A DNA stretch of 64,000 nt, taken from contig JAPFFF010000001.1 of NCBI GenBank assembly GCA_039105265.1, positions 8,122,001 to 8,186,000 on the forward strand. The letters are read 5' to 3'. The stretch comes from Tritrichomonas musculus. Lineage: Eukaryota > Parabasalia > Tritrichomonadida > Tritrichomonadidae. This document shows positions 41,289 to 52,131 of the stretch, piece after piece; the first letter of the stretch is position 1, and each line of letters starts with the position of its first letter. Below the pieces are notes generated by a model that worked only from the letters and a program-made list of their open reading frames with translations, was not told where the DNA came from and ran no database searches. A program made the position numbers and the translations under genes.

Positions 41289-44200
41289 ATGGAAATTCCT
41301 TTACCGAAACCAGGTGACACAAATTATGTACAAGAATTTTGCAAAATGTTAAATGATAAATATATTGAAATTATTTCTTCTGGGAAAGAAATTGATTCCA
41401 ACTTAATCTTTCAATTTTATAACTTTGCAGACAATGCCCATAGACCAGAATACATTTCAGAGTCAGAATGGAACTATCTTCGAACAAATATTTATTTATT
41501 TTTATCGACACTCGATCCAAAAGAAGATCAAATCCCTGGAATATCGTTAAAAACAGATGACGGAGTTTTATTTAGTTCAATTGTTATTCAATATTGCATA
41601 CGAAAAAATAATAAGGTTTTTGCAGACACACTTGTTCAAGCTTTTGATTTTATTATTGATACAATAGTTAATCGTGATAAACCAGTTTCAATATATTCTT
41701 ATTCACCATCATTTTATGCCCGAAATCTTCCCAAATTATTATCCAATTCACTTCCAGAAGAAGTATATAAAAAGATATTTGTTGATACACTTCGAAGATT
41801 TATAAACAAGAAAAACAAATATTTAACAGATAGTGATTTAGCATTTTATTCAGAAATAATTCGAATATTACTTGAAAAAGAAGATTTATCTCAAGAATTA
41901 TGCGTATTTTTTTGTCATTTATATGAGAATTACAAACATATTCCAATACAAATCGTTAATCATTTCCTAAATTTATGGAGAGGAATTTTACCATCCATTA
42001 AATCATCCAATGATAAAGATATAACGGAACTACCAAGTAATATCTTATTAACCGTATCAAAGTTGAAAGCCCACGATCTTCCGCGATCTTTTCCATGGCA
42101 TATTTGTTTTCAAATATACGAATCTCTTTTATCATCGCCCAAGAACCAATTCAAAGTTTTCATTGCAATTAATAGCATCATTAGGAATATTAAACGAATT
42201 GACATCACCAACCGTATTGATTCACTAGCACAACTGTTTTTTCGTGTAATGAAGACGCAATTTACAAAGGGCGGTGAAAAGGAAGGCTATCATCTTCTCT
42301 ATTATTTTTTGACAAATGTAATTTCAACGGTTTCACTGGCCACACAACGTCTTAAACCGTTAAAAGGGATTCAATTAAAGCATACAGGTTCCACCCGAAT
42401 TAGTTTTGCCAAGCAACCACAAGATGGCGAAAATGTTGTCGATTTAGACAATGGTTTATACACTCAATTTGTCGTTGTCGAGTGCAAAACCGGCGAAGAA
42501 GAAATTCGCCAATTTGACAGTATGAAAAAGACGATAGATTCACTTTCAAAGCAGCTTCAATTTGCAATAAAATTCAATGTAATTGAGCCGTTTAGAATTT
42601 TCGATTTAATGGACCTGCCAAATCAATCAGACAGGATTATTTCAGAGCCGACGATTTCGTTGATTTATTACTTGAGATTGATCATTCGAAGTTGGCTTGA
42701 TTTTCTTGTTTCGTTTTCATTTCGGGTGACAATGATGAATCATTACTTGTTCCAAGGCGACGGCCTTCTTAAGTTCAACGGACCTGGACCAACAATAAGA
42801 AGACAGGTTGATTACACGTTGTTGCATCGTGAAGTAATTGACAGTCTTTTGGCTCTGCCTGATGAGCTGACGAGTTTAATTGTAGATGAATTAATAAGAT
42901 GCTTAGCGAAATCGTTGAAGAAGGAAATGATAACGCATCATGTTATAATTAATTTCTTTTCTTCACTTTGTCAGAAAAAACCGCTATTAAAGCGGTTATT
43001 GCTGACAAAAATGATCCCCTATTCGATTTCAGCTTTGCCAAAATTGACATCTAATGACAACAGAGATTCACACTTCTACAACCAATGGATCATGCTGTTC
43101 TTCCGAATTGGAATGAAAGCAAATCGGCCAGATCCGAACTTTTTGTATGTACTTTTGAATAGCCAAAAGTTGATTATTTCAAATGTTATCAATTATATGA
43201 GACAGATAACGAATGCAACTGAAACAATGGAAACTTTTAATTGGTTTCGTTTGATGATGTATGAATCAGCAGGTTCAAAGCCTCTCGTTGTTTCCGATCA
43301 AGACATGTTGAAAGTTAGACGTCATTTATTAGACGAACTTCCAGCAGCGTCACATCACAATGCGTTAAGAATCATCTTTGATCCGATCATGACAAGTTCC
43401 AAGCAAACGTTGACGATATCATTGATGTCATCATTATTAACGGAAGCTTTTAATTCAAAGGACCAGGCGGTTATTTCAATGGCATTGAGACAATTCGTGC
43501 CTCTTTTAATGAAAGAATCAATTCAAAAATTTTGCGATTTTGAATTTGATAAATATCAAAATCTTTTTTCATCGCTTTTTAATTCAGCAATTTATGCAAA
43601 TGAAGCTGATTTTAATACAATTTATCATATCATCCCTTCAATGGCGCCTTTCTTTATTAAAAAGCCAACAGGTCCAACAACCGATCCTTTCCAGATCATC
43701 TTTGAACCTTTTGGCTTGACTGTTAAAGAAGTTATTCAGTCCATAAATAAGACCATAAATGATGATGAAAGTGAAAGTGTCCATTTATTTAATCTTTATG
43801 TTCATCTCTTTAATAAAACAAAGGAATGCTTTTATTTAAATCCGGCCAAGTCATTTGAAACGTTATCTTCTTTGTTGACAAATATTGTCAATTTGTACAA
43901 ATTCAATGAAATTCGAGCGCAAGTTTTTGATTTTTTATTGAATCAAAACATTGAATTTGCAAAACATATGATACAAACGCACATCAACACATACTTCTTG
44001 ATCTTATTCTCTGTCATTGGCTTCTCACGCTCATACATGTCAAAATACACAATCGATTTAATTCACAATTTTTTGTCTGTTTTGAAAGACATGAACGTTG
44101 AAGACTCAGTCATTTCAGATACAATGAATGATATTTTATCGTCAAGTAATATTTCTATCTCTCATTTTAACATATTTATAGGCCTCGGACTCATTTATAA

Positions 44201-47200
44201 ACATTTCCCTAAAGTTATAACGATCTCTCACATTGGACGGTTATTTTCAACCACTTCAGAAAATATTCAACATGACATGAAAAATCTTCCTTTGTTGAAC
44301 AAGTTTTTAAAGCTGTTTCTAACTAACGGAACAGATGAAATAAAGAGACAATTCACTGAAATCATTTATCAAAGGTTTCATATGATTTGGTATGGCTATC
44401 GTTTCATGATAACAAATCAGTTATCAAAACTTGGGGCCAAATTACCCTTGAAAAGTTACAATGAGCTCAATTCAATTGAAAATAACACTTTGTTCATACT
44501 TAAGACAATTGTAGCTTTTGCCTGCGGAATAAATGGTAATGAAACTGAATCATTAAGTGAAGATATGAAATCTAGAATTCGAAAAATAATTCAAGGATTA
44601 GATACCTCTCAAACACAGCATGGATTTGAATCGAAAGTGATCGTTTTGATTATATATTTTTCTATTGTTTCAAATGAAATTATTAGACATGAATTTATGT
44701 CGGATTACGAGTTTGTTGAGACAATGTTCATGTTCTTAAAAAGAATGATTATTCGTCGATTGCCGATTTTATTTCGTGCATCGAAAAAGTTGTTTAAAAC
44801 GGTTTTTCAATCATGTGATACATATCCATTCATATCTTCAATCATCGACAAATTCTACACAAATGAACCAACAAACTTTCTTGGAAGTAATGTTTTATTA
44901 TCATTTGTTTTACATTTGACACGAATTGTTCCTCACAAATGTCCTCCGAGTTTCACTAAGATTATCATCGAAACAATCATTAATTTTAGTAGGAAGAGCA
45001 ATGAAGATCAAATGAACTTTTTCCCTGCTTTTGTTTGTCTATTGAAATTGTTAGTCATTGAAGATTACATTAAACAAAAAGATGTCTTGGATATTTATCG
45101 TATCCAAAAGAATCAGCATTCATATTATTTTCATCTTCTTAATGCTTTAATTCGACTTTGTCAAAACGATGAAATTCCTTATCTTTCATTAATTGGTTCA
45201 CAATTGATGAAGTTATTTTTAATCTTTCCTGAAGAAACCATCAATTTTATTATATTTAAATTCAATGATATTCAATGTGTAGCCTTGTCAGTTATTGAAA
45301 ATATAATTCTTAAAGATACATCGTATATTTTATTACATGCATTCGTTAAAGCTATTGAAAATCATCTAGATAAGATTAGTTCCATTCGTCCTTGCGTTTA
45401 TGAGACACTTGCGAATTTATTTAAACATGAAGAAGTCATTTCAAATCAAAAAACTAGGGATTTTGGAATTTTTCTTTTTAATCAATTTACTTCTGAATAC
45501 AATTCTAATTTAATTTATGGATTACATGGATTCATGTCTTTAATTCATCTTTCCAAAATCTATTTAATAGTCCTTAAACACGATTTGACGTATGAAAACA
45601 TTTTTTCATTTTCGAAAATATTTCAACATCCTTCATTTCGCTCATCAAACATATATAAAAAGTTCATTCATTTGGTTTTCATTGATAAAGAACAAGCTTT
45701 TTATAAAGGATTACTTGAATACACACTGCAATTATTATATTTTGAAACAAATGACGACATTTACTTCATTGAAATCATCATAAGCCATTCAATTAAACAC
45801 ATCACTGATGAATCAGAAGAATATCAATCATTCTTGTGGAACGAAGTTGACAAAATGGCAATTGATATGAAATACAATACAATTAGGCTTAAAATTATTT
45901 CAAGAATGTTTGAAATGACAAATATTTATAATTTGAACAAAGTTGAATTAGTTATTAAAAATATTCCTTTGATTTTCGGAGAACCAATTCCACAACACAT
46001 TTTCATTGGCTACAAAATAACTCAATCATTGCAAAAGCATGATAAGTTACCAGACAAATTATTCAGCCATCTAATATCAATGTTTATTCGTTATGGCAAA
46101 TATTTAGATACACCTTATGCCTATTCAACAATGCAATTGATGAAAAGCAGGCCTGATTTATTCATGAATCTCGACATGGATCTAAAAAAATCATTCTTGT
46201 TTTTCACACTTGAAAAATTGCCTTTTCTTAAAGATTTGCCTAAAATTGTGTTCGCTGTGCAAGCTGGTCCCAAATTCTTAGAATATTTGCCATTCCCCGT
46301 TGTTTTGAACATTACAAATTCAGTTGAAAAAAAGATGAAAAAAATTATGCAACAAAGTTCAAATTTCAATCCAAACAATTCAAAATTGAATTCATCAATT
46401 GAAAGCTATTTGAATTGTGCTATCAAAATTTCAAGCTATTCACAACCGTCAAATGAAATATTGAAAAAATTATATGACACTTGCTTTCAATATTTGATTT
46501 TTGTGTCAAATTTAAAATTGAGAGTCAAAGATTTCCCTGACATTTTTTGTCAGGTTTTATTAAAATACGGTTGTGAAGAGTTTAGCTTTGATTTCTTGAA
46601 TTTGGTGGCACAAGCAGAAACCAAAGAAAAATATTATTTTTATTTCATTGCTTGTGCATCCAAATTCTTAACAAATTCGCAAATAATGACTTATCATGAC
46701 TTGTTTATAAACTCAATAAGTTCGATTCCTATTGAACATTACAAGTCGAATTACGTTGCAACTTTAATACAAGGAATAACGAGAAACGAAGAACTTTGGA
46801 GCTTGTTTTCACATGCAATTGATGGCTTGTTATTTGATCTAACAAGAGTCATTAATGAAAGCAACATTGAAATCATTATAACCGTCATTCAAACCATTTT
46901 TAAGAGTGATTTAAAAATGGACAAAATTCAATACATTGAAAAATTGTGGGTGTTTATTGACGGTTTAACAGAAACTCCTCATTTGAAGCAAATTTATAAA
47001 TTCATTATGAGCTTCATTGACGATATTCCACCCCACTTACAAGAGTATTACTACTCACTAATCAAAGCACATTCACGAAAGACAAAGAAACATAACGAAG
47101 CCTTGATTTCAACTTCGCAAATATTCATGAAGTGTCAAAACGTCCGACAAACGATCAAACTTGATTTTGTTAAACACATGAATGAATATTTGGATGAATA

Positions 47201-50200
47201 TGCAATTGAGACGCTTGAACGTTTATTAGAAACATATGATGAATATTCTGAAAGCAATGAAATTGACCTTTCTTTGTATAAATTGCCAATTTACTTCCAT
47301 TTGATGCTCCATTCAACACACAATAAAAGTGTCATTTTTGCTGAAATAATCATGAATTCATTAGGAATGACAATCAAAGAAAGATTTATAAATGCTTATA
47401 AATTGTTTCCTTTGTCAATTTGGAGAGATAATCAAATTGCTGCAACTTCGATTTTGTTTTTCGGAAAGGTGAACGGTTGGCAACCGATGATTGTCTTCTC
47501 AAAAAGTTTCATAACCGTTGGTTCAAAGATATTCCGAAATTTGTTAGAACAACTTGAAAATGATGAAGAATCGTTGATTGTTATGAAAAATTTATACATA
47601 TCATTGATTCCTTTCAATGATTGTAAGTCAGCGAATGAAGCGTTGATTTCAATTTTGAGTAATAAAAAAGTTAATATGTCACTCATTGTTTCTGGCTGTG
47701 AAAGATGGAATCAAACGCTTCTTTTGAATGACGATACTAACCTTGACTTGATTCCGGACATAATGTTTCTTCCGCATGTTTTGAACGACTCGTTGTTCAG
47801 CCGTTACAGGTCAAGTAACTCATACACGATGGCTGCAGAGTGTCACTTTTTCTTAGGTAATTATGAAGAAGCTATGAAAATATTCCAAGCAAATGAATGC
47901 TCTTTAAATTCGCCTTTCGATTCACGAATTTTTAAGCTGACTCAAATTTTGACACAAAATGACGAATTTGAATACTTTAGCCGTTTTTATTATACAAACG
48001 ATAGATGCAAAGCGGTTGTGTCAAAATTGTATGAGTCATTTTTGTGCTGTCAAAGGGAGGAACTTCACTTGGCACGAAATAATTTGAAAGAAACGGCTCA
48101 TCTTTTTTATCTATTCAATAAAGAGAAGAAAGAAAAGACGCTTTATGAACGCGACTTTTCTGACACCATTCAATTCATCATGTATCACCTTGAAAAAGTG
48201 GCAGATGAAAATAGCAACAATGTCGAATTGAGTCCTTTTCCTGTTTATTACTCAAATTTGGCCTTTAGCCCATTTTACCAGTCACTTTTTAAGGAGATAA
48301 ATAGAGACTTGTTATTCAAATTGGACCCTGATGACAAAATCCCAGAAATTTTAGTGGATGACGATCAAAATCCCCTCAAAAAACAATCAGTGATTTTGAC
48401 GCCAGGAATTGAGAAGATGTTTCGGTTTGTCAACGGTTATGACGCACATGGCTACTCATCAGTGAACGTATTGACGATCCTTGAGTACTCGAGACATTTC
48501 ATCTCAACGATCACAAATTCAGAGCCCTCTGAAAAAGTGGAATATTCAATTAATTATGTAAATATTCACAGGTGGGCCTGCTTGTGTTTCAGCCTCTTCA
48601 CTATATTTAAAACACCAACAATGCTTTCTGCTGCTTTTAATTCGTACGTTAAACTTTTGAGTGTAAGCGAATTTGTTCCTTATTTTATTAAATTCGAGTC
48701 TTCAGCAAGAATTATTACTTTATTAAGACTCGGATTGGCTGATTCTCAAAATGAAGAATATAGAAATGTGTGTGAAAAAGTTTCTAATAAATTGGCCTCA
48801 CCTGAATTTGAATCAAAAAGAGAGATTCTTCAATTTTGGATTCGACAAGTCGTAGAACTTCAATCGTTCAAACCTTTTGCTCAGATTTTATCAAATAAAA
48901 TGGAGGAATACATAGGATTATCAACTGCTTACTCAATGGGTAAAATTACATTTGATGAAATTATTCAAGCTCCAATGAAAGACGAAACAGTCAGATCTCA
49001 ATTAAATACACTTCATTTATTTGAAGAAGTAATAAATTATATATTTTCAATGAAATTTGAAGAATTCCAAGTTCAAGTTATATTAGAATCTCTTTTTTAT
49101 GAAATGAGAAATAGCGAAGCTGACATCGAAAATCTCGATTTAGTTAAAGTAAGAGACAAACAAATAAAGAGTAGCTTAGAACAAAATATTTATTTACTTC
49201 CTTTAGGATTAGTTGAACGTCTTAATAATGAATCAAATTTAGTGCAAAAAATTAAACGGTCAACTCCTTCAGAAATATATGAATTAGTTGAATATTACTT
49301 ACCTTCAAGCTTTTCAACATATGAAATAAACAAAAGAGAACTTTATCGTCTAATTGATGAATTGAATAACAATATGCCTTTGCCTTTTCCAACAAGAATA
49401 TCTAATAATGTAACACCATATTTAATATTCCTTCAATACAATATTAAGAAAATTAACGATTCTTTGTTTGTTTTTACATTTAAAACATCAGTTATGAAAA
49501 ATCATACATTTATTGTTCAAAAGAATGAAAATTACACTGAGCAACAAAAATGCACAACATTTTCTAGTTTCTTACTTTTATTAAAACAAATCAATAGATA
49601 CAATTATTCAAATCGAGTAAGATCGATTCGATATTCAACTTATCTTGGATCAGACGTTGGCCAGCAATACTCAATTTATGCAATCGCAACGATGCCTTTA
49701 AATTTAGAAGAAATTTTTGAAATGTGGTCAGGCGAGAAGTCTAGTAAATGGACAAGAAATACAGATGAAATACCTGATGATATTTTATTAAAACATCTTA
49801 CTTTTTGTTATACTAAAGAAGAATTCTTGAAAAATCAAGAATTATTGGTCAGATCAGCTTCAGCTTCTTTTCTGATCGACCATTTATTTTTAGCAAATTA
49901 TCCTTCAATGGAGACCATGATGATTTGCCCTCAATTATGCGAAATTCCAATTTTATTTAAAGAAATAACAGCTAATTATCATGAAAAAGATTTTTCTACG
50001 TTTAGATTGTCGCCAAATATTAAACGTGGATTTGGTCCCTTTTATAAAGGGAAAATGATCATCTCTATGGCTTCTTCAGCTAATAGCATATTTAAATTTA
50101 TTGAATCTACAAATTCATTTATAGAGCTATTAATATGTGAAGAACTGAATGATGAATTGAACATTGATTCTATGGTTGAAATGAAAAATAGAATTAATCA

Positions 50201-50342
50201 TGAAATATTAAAATTTGTTCCACCTGCTTCTCTCGGATCAACTCCAAAAGATTCGGCCAATTGGATCGAGTATATCGATTCGGTAATAGAAAAGGCAGGT
50301 GATGCTTCATTTCAACCAGTTGAAAGATTCCCTTGGTTTTAA
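41289..50342 (+). CDS. TRRAP: Tra1/TRRAP-like PIKK-family pseudokinase
   Basis: A 3017-residue protein, the largest in the window. Tra1/TRRAP is the activator-binding scaffold of SAGA and NuA4 histone-acetyltransferase complexes. Most of the length is helical HEAT-type repeats (about 1-2100), with features such as LKPLKGIQLKHTGSTRIS near 370. A FAT-type TPR region follows (YTMAAECHFFLGNYEEAMKI near 2190). The PI3K-like domain is at about 2690-2960 (SIRYSTYLGSDVGQQYSIYA; MIICPQLCEIP-type segment appears as MMICPQLCEIPILFKE), but the GDRHxxN and DFG catalytic motifs are absent, which is the signature that separates Tra1/TRRAP from active PIKKs. A FATC-like tail ends in FQPVERFPWF. The whole gene is one uninterrupted frame. 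Overall length is somewhat shorter than animal TRRAP or yeast Tra1. Confidence 0.78.
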   Translation: MEIPLPKPGDTNYVQEFCKMLNDKYIEIISSGKEIDSNLIFQFYNFADNAHRPEYISESEWNYLRTNIYLFLSTLDPKEDQIPGISLKTDDGVLFSSIVIQYCIRKNNKVFADTLVQAFDFIIDTIVNRDKPVSIYSYSPSFYARNLPKLLSNSLPEEVYKKIFVDTLRRFINKKNKYLTDSDLAFYSEIIRILLEKEDLSQELCVFFCHLYENYKHIPIQIVNHFLNLWRGILPSIKSSNDKDITELPSNILLTVSKLKAHDLPRSFPWHICFQIYESLLSSPKNQFKVFIAINSIIRNIKRIDITNRIDSLAQLFFRVMKTQFTKGGEKEGYHLLYYFLTNVISTVSLATQRLKPLKGIQLKHTGSTRISFAKQPQDGENVVDLDNGLYTQFVVVECKTGEEEIRQFDSMKKTIDSLSKQLQFAIKFNVIEPFRIFDLMDLPNQSDRIISEPTISLIYYLRLIIRSWLDFLVSFSFRVTMMNHYLFQGDGLLKFNGPGPTIRRQVDYTLLHREVIDSLLALPDELTSLIVDELIRCLAKSLKKEMITHHVIINFFSSLCQKKPLLKRLLLTKMIPYSISALPKLTSNDNRDSHFYNQWIMLFFRIGMKANRPDPNFLYVLLNSQKLIISNVINYMRQITNATETMETFNWFRLMMYESAGSKPLVVSDQDMLKVRRHLLDELPAASHHNALRIIFDPIMTSSKQTLTISLMSSLLTEAFNSKDQAVISMALRQFVPLLMKESIQKFCDFEFDKYQNLFSSLFNSAIYANEADFNTIYHIIPSMAPFFIKKPTGPTTDPFQIIFEPFGLTVKEVIQSINKTINDDESESVHLFNLYVHLFNKTKECFYLNPAKSFETLSSLLTNIVNLYKFNEIRAQVFDFLLNQNIEFAKHMIQTHINTYFLILFSVIGFSRSYMSKYTIDLIHNFLSVLKDMNVEDSVISDTMNDILSSSNISISHFNIFIGLGLIYKHFPKVITISHIGRLFSTTSENIQHDMKNLPLLNKFLKLFLTNGTDEIKRQFTEIIYQRFHMIWYGYRFMITNQLSKLGAKLPLKSYNELNSIENNTLFILKTIVAFACGINGNETESLSEDMKSRIRKIIQGLDTSQTQHGFESKVIVLIIYFSIVSNEIIRHEFMSDYEFVETMFMFLKRMIIRRLPILFRASKKLFKTVFQSCDTYPFISSIIDKFYTNEPTNFLGSNVLLSFVLHLTRIVPHKCPPSFTKIIIETIINFSRKSNEDQMNFFPAFVCLLKLLVIEDYIKQKDVLDIYRIQKNQHSYYFHLLNALIRLCQNDEIPYLSLIGSQLMKLFLIFPEETINFIIFKFNDIQCVALSVIENIILKDTSYILLHAFVKAIENHLDKISSIRPCVYETLANLFKHEEVISNQKTRDFGIFLFNQFTSEYNSNLIYGLHGFMSLIHLSKIYLIVLKHDLTYENIFSFSKIFQHPSFRSSNIYKKFIHLVFIDKEQAFYKGLLEYTLQLLYFETNDDIYFIEIIISHSIKHITDESEEYQSFLWNEVDKMAIDMKYNTIRLKIISRMFEMTNIYNLNKVELVIKNIPLIFGEPIPQHIFIGYKITQSLQKHDKLPDKLFSHLISMFIRYGKYLDTPYAYSTMQLMKSRPDLFMNLDMDLKKSFLFFTLEKLPFLKDLPKIVFAVQAGPKFLEYLPFPVVLNITNSVEKKMKKIMQQSSNFNPNNSKLNSSIESYLNCAIKISSYSQPSNEILKKLYDTCFQYLIFVSNLKLRVKDFPDIFCQVLLKYGCEEFSFDFLNLVAQAETKEKYYFYFIACASKFLTNSQIMTYHDLFINSISSIPIEHYKSNYVATLIQGITRNEELWSLFSHAIDGLLFDLTRVINESNIEIIITVIQTIFKSDLKMDKIQYIEKLWVFIDGLTETPHLKQIYKFIMSFIDDIPPHLQEYYYSLIKAHSRKTKKHNEALISTSQIFMKCQNVRQTIKLDFVKHMNEYLDEYAIETLERLLETYDEYSESNEIDLSLYKLPIYFHLMLHSTHNKSVIFAEIIMNSLGMTIKERFINAYKLFPLSIWRDNQIAATSILFFGKVNGWQPMIVFSKSFITVGSKIFRNLLEQLENDEESLIVMKNLYISLIPFNDCKSANEALISILSNKKVNMSLIVSGCERWNQTLLLNDDTNLDLIPDIMFLPHVLNDSLFSRYRSSNSYTMAAECHFFLGNYEEAMKIFQANECSLNSPFDSRIFKLTQILTQNDEFEYFSRFYYTNDRCKAVVSKLYESFLCCQREELHLARNNLKETAHLFYLFNKEKKEKTLYERDFSDTIQFIMYHLEKVADENSNNVELSPFPVYYSNLAFSPFYQSLFKEINRDLLFKLDPDDKIPEILVDDDQNPLKKQSVILTPGIEKMFRFVNGYDAHGYSSVNVLTILEYSRHFISTITNSEPSEKVEYSINYVNIHRWACLCFSLFTIFKTPTMLSAAFNSYVKLLSVSEFVPYFIKFESSARIITLLRLGLADSQNEEYRNVCEKVSNKLASPEFESKREILQFWIRQVVELQSFKPFAQILSNKMEEYIGLSTAYSMGKITFDEIIQAPMKDETVRSQLNTLHLFEEVINYIFSMKFEEFQVQVILESLFYEMRNSEADIENLDLVKVRDKQIKSSLEQNIYLLPLGLVERLNNESNLVQKIKRSTPSEIYELVEYYLPSSFSTYEINKRELYRLIDELNNNMPLPFPTRISNNVTPYLIFLQYNIKKINDSLFVFTFKTSVMKNHTFIVQKNENYTEQQKCTTFSSFLLLLKQINRYNYSNRVRSIRYSTYLGSDVGQQYSIYAIATMPLNLEEIFEMWSGEKSSKWTRNTDEIPDDILLKHLTFCYTKEEFLKNQELLVRSASASFLIDHLFLANYPSMETMMICPQLCEIPILFKEITANYHEKDFSTFRLSPNIKRGFGPFYKGKMIISMASSANSIFKFIESTNSFIELLICEELNDELNIDSMVEMKNRINHEILKFVPPASLGSTPKDSANWIEYIDSVIEKAGDASFQPVERFPWF

Positions 50343-50556
50343 AATGATATATGTTTTAATTTTATAAAATTATATTATTATATTAATTTTAAAAAACCCA
50401 TCTATCCATATATATTAATATAATATACATGCTTATGAGTTAAGAATTCTTTTGGCAATTCATATTTTAAAAACATATCAAATGATAAATAAGAATGAAA
50501 TCAAAATTTGTAAAGTAATCAATTTTTAAAATGAAGAAGTTTAAAATTAAAATTGA
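50343..50556 (+). promoter_or_regulatory. intergenic region with TCAATTTT upstream of APC4
   Basis: TCAATTTT at 50519-50526 lies about 31-38 bases before the APC4 ATG and resembles the initiator-like strings upstream of HydG and the 26-kb ankyrin gene. An out-of-frame ATG at 50531 opens a short upstream frame overlapping the gene start, which would matter if transcription starts at this site. Confidence 0.3.
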
Positions 50557-52131
50557 ATGCTTGAATCTATTTCGACTACTTCTTTATCATCACCAATTAA
50601 ACTTGCAGAATGGTCTCCTAAAATGGATCTTATAGCTCTAACTTATCTTAATTCACCAGAAACAGTTGAACTTAGAAGAATGGATTGGACAAAAGTAAAT
50701 TCAATTACACTTGACAGCCTAGCTATTGCAATTTGCTTTAATCCAGATGGTCGAATGATATGCGTTGCTACGTCTGACAATAAGTTATTATTATTTAATA
50801 TTGAAGATTCTCATGTTTTAACTTCAATGACTTTCTACAATGAAATAACGACTGTTACGATTGACGAATGCAATGGAATTTCTATAACAGCTGTTGGATT
50901 TAGCGATTCTTCAGTTTTTTTGTTTTCAGATTTTCATTTTTCATTATGTAGATTTGAATTAACTCAGCCCGCAATGAAAATTTCATTATGCGAAAATGAA
51001 ATATTTTGCTTACATGAAGACCATAAAACCGTTACTTGCTTTACATTACCATTTATTGAGTCTGATGCACCTTTTATAAAATCAGTTTCTAAAGCTTTTT
51101 CATCATATTGGATGCATTATCATAAAATTGAAAAATCGTCTGCTCAATTAATTGATTTATGGAATCAAATTTGGGAAGAGTCATCACAATTTACACCACA
51201 CAACGAGGATTTAGCTCGACGATTTTTACTTGGCCAAACTCCTCCTGAATTGGCAACAGAAGTTCATATCTCAAGGCTTCATAAGTCTATAGCACATGAA
51301 TTTACAGAAATGCAGAATATTCTCGCTCAAGACATTATTGTTAGTTTTATTGAACTTGATAAAGCAACCGAACAAATTAAAGCTGCTCTAGATATGTCCA
51401 CCAAGCTTCGGATAAACTTGGGCTCAACTACATCTAAAAAGCAGATTCATAATTCTTTAACAATGCTAGATAATTTACGACGCCTTTCGAAATGCTTTGA
51501 AGCGCTTTTTGCATTTCTTGTCAAATCACAAAACAACACACAACAAGCACAATCGCAACAAACACCAAACCAAACAAATCAAGATAACCAAGAAACTCAA
51601 AATTACTACTTTTTAACAAAAACAAACGTTTCTCGATCGGAATTTGCAGATTTTCTTGTTAACTTCTTCCATAAATTTGATCTTCTGGATATCTCTATTG
51701 GCGAACCACCAGATAGTGATCCAGTTTTTCAAGCTGTTCATAAAAATGACATCGAACTTCCTTATCGTTTTTCATATGTTAATAAAGAACGTTGCACATG
51801 CATTGGTCCAAAATTAGTCTTATACGATCTGAAGCAGAATGAATCAAAACAATATGATATTGCTGGCCAAGCTCTTGCTGCTTATCCTTTTGGCGATGGC
51901 GATGTTGGATGTTTCTCTGAAAGTGATGGAAAAGCAATATTCACAATGATTTCAAATTGCGAAGAAGAAGAAGGCCAAACTAACCAAGCATCTGCTGAAG
52001 TTTCTCTTGAAAATTCAACAGTATTCTTTATAAGCCCAAGAAGAATAGCATTAGTGGAATCAACAGAATTGTTTGCATCAGTAATTGATCTTGAAATTCC
52101 TGAAAATGAAGATGAAGAAGATGAACAATAA
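50557..52131 (+). CDS. APC4: anaphase-promoting complex subunit 4 (APC4)
   Basis: A 524-residue protein. APC4 is a scaffold of the APC/C ubiquitin ligase that drives mitotic exit. The N-terminal WD40 part begins with the family's LAEWSPKMDLIALTYLNSPE stretch, then VELRRMDWTKVNSITLDS and ICFNPDGRMICVATSDNKLL, matching APC4's WSPxMDLIA and RPDGKxLAVGYxDG strings. A helical middle region (about 190-320, e.g. LARRFLLGQTPPELATEVHI) corresponds to the APC4 long domain. Residues 325-350 are Gln/Asn-rich. The C-terminus is acidic (ENEDEEDEQ). It is shorter than animal APC4 but has the full two-part layout. The frame is intact. Confidence 0.8.
   Translation: MLESISTTSLSSPIKLAEWSPKMDLIALTYLNSPETVELRRMDWTKVNSITLDSLAIAICFNPDGRMICVATSDNKLLLFNIEDSHVLTSMTFYNEITTVTIDECNGISITAVGFSDSSVFLFSDFHFSLCRFELTQPAMKISLCENEIFCLHEDHKTVTCFTLPFIESDAPFIKSVSKAFSSYWMHYHKIEKSSAQLIDLWNQIWEESSQFTPHNEDLARRFLLGQTPPELATEVHISRLHKSIAHEFTEMQNILAQDIIVSFIELDKATEQIKAALDMSTKLRINLGSTTSKKQIHNSLTMLDNLRRLSKCFEALFAFLVKSQNNTQQAQSQQTPNQTNQDNQETQNYYFLTKTNVSRSEFADFLVNFFHKFDLLDISIGEPPDSDPVFQAVHKNDIELPYRFSYVNKERCTCIGPKLVLYDLKQNESKQYDIAGQALAAYPFGDGDVGCFSESDGKAIFTMISNCEEEEGQTNQASAEVSLENSTVFFISPRRIALVESTELFASVIDLEIPENEDEEDEQ

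Noticed and set aside
41170-41352. Small plus-strand open frame before the Tra1-like gene
   Set aside because: It overlaps the start of the large gene in another frame and consists of Phe/Tyr/Ile/Lys-rich AT translation.
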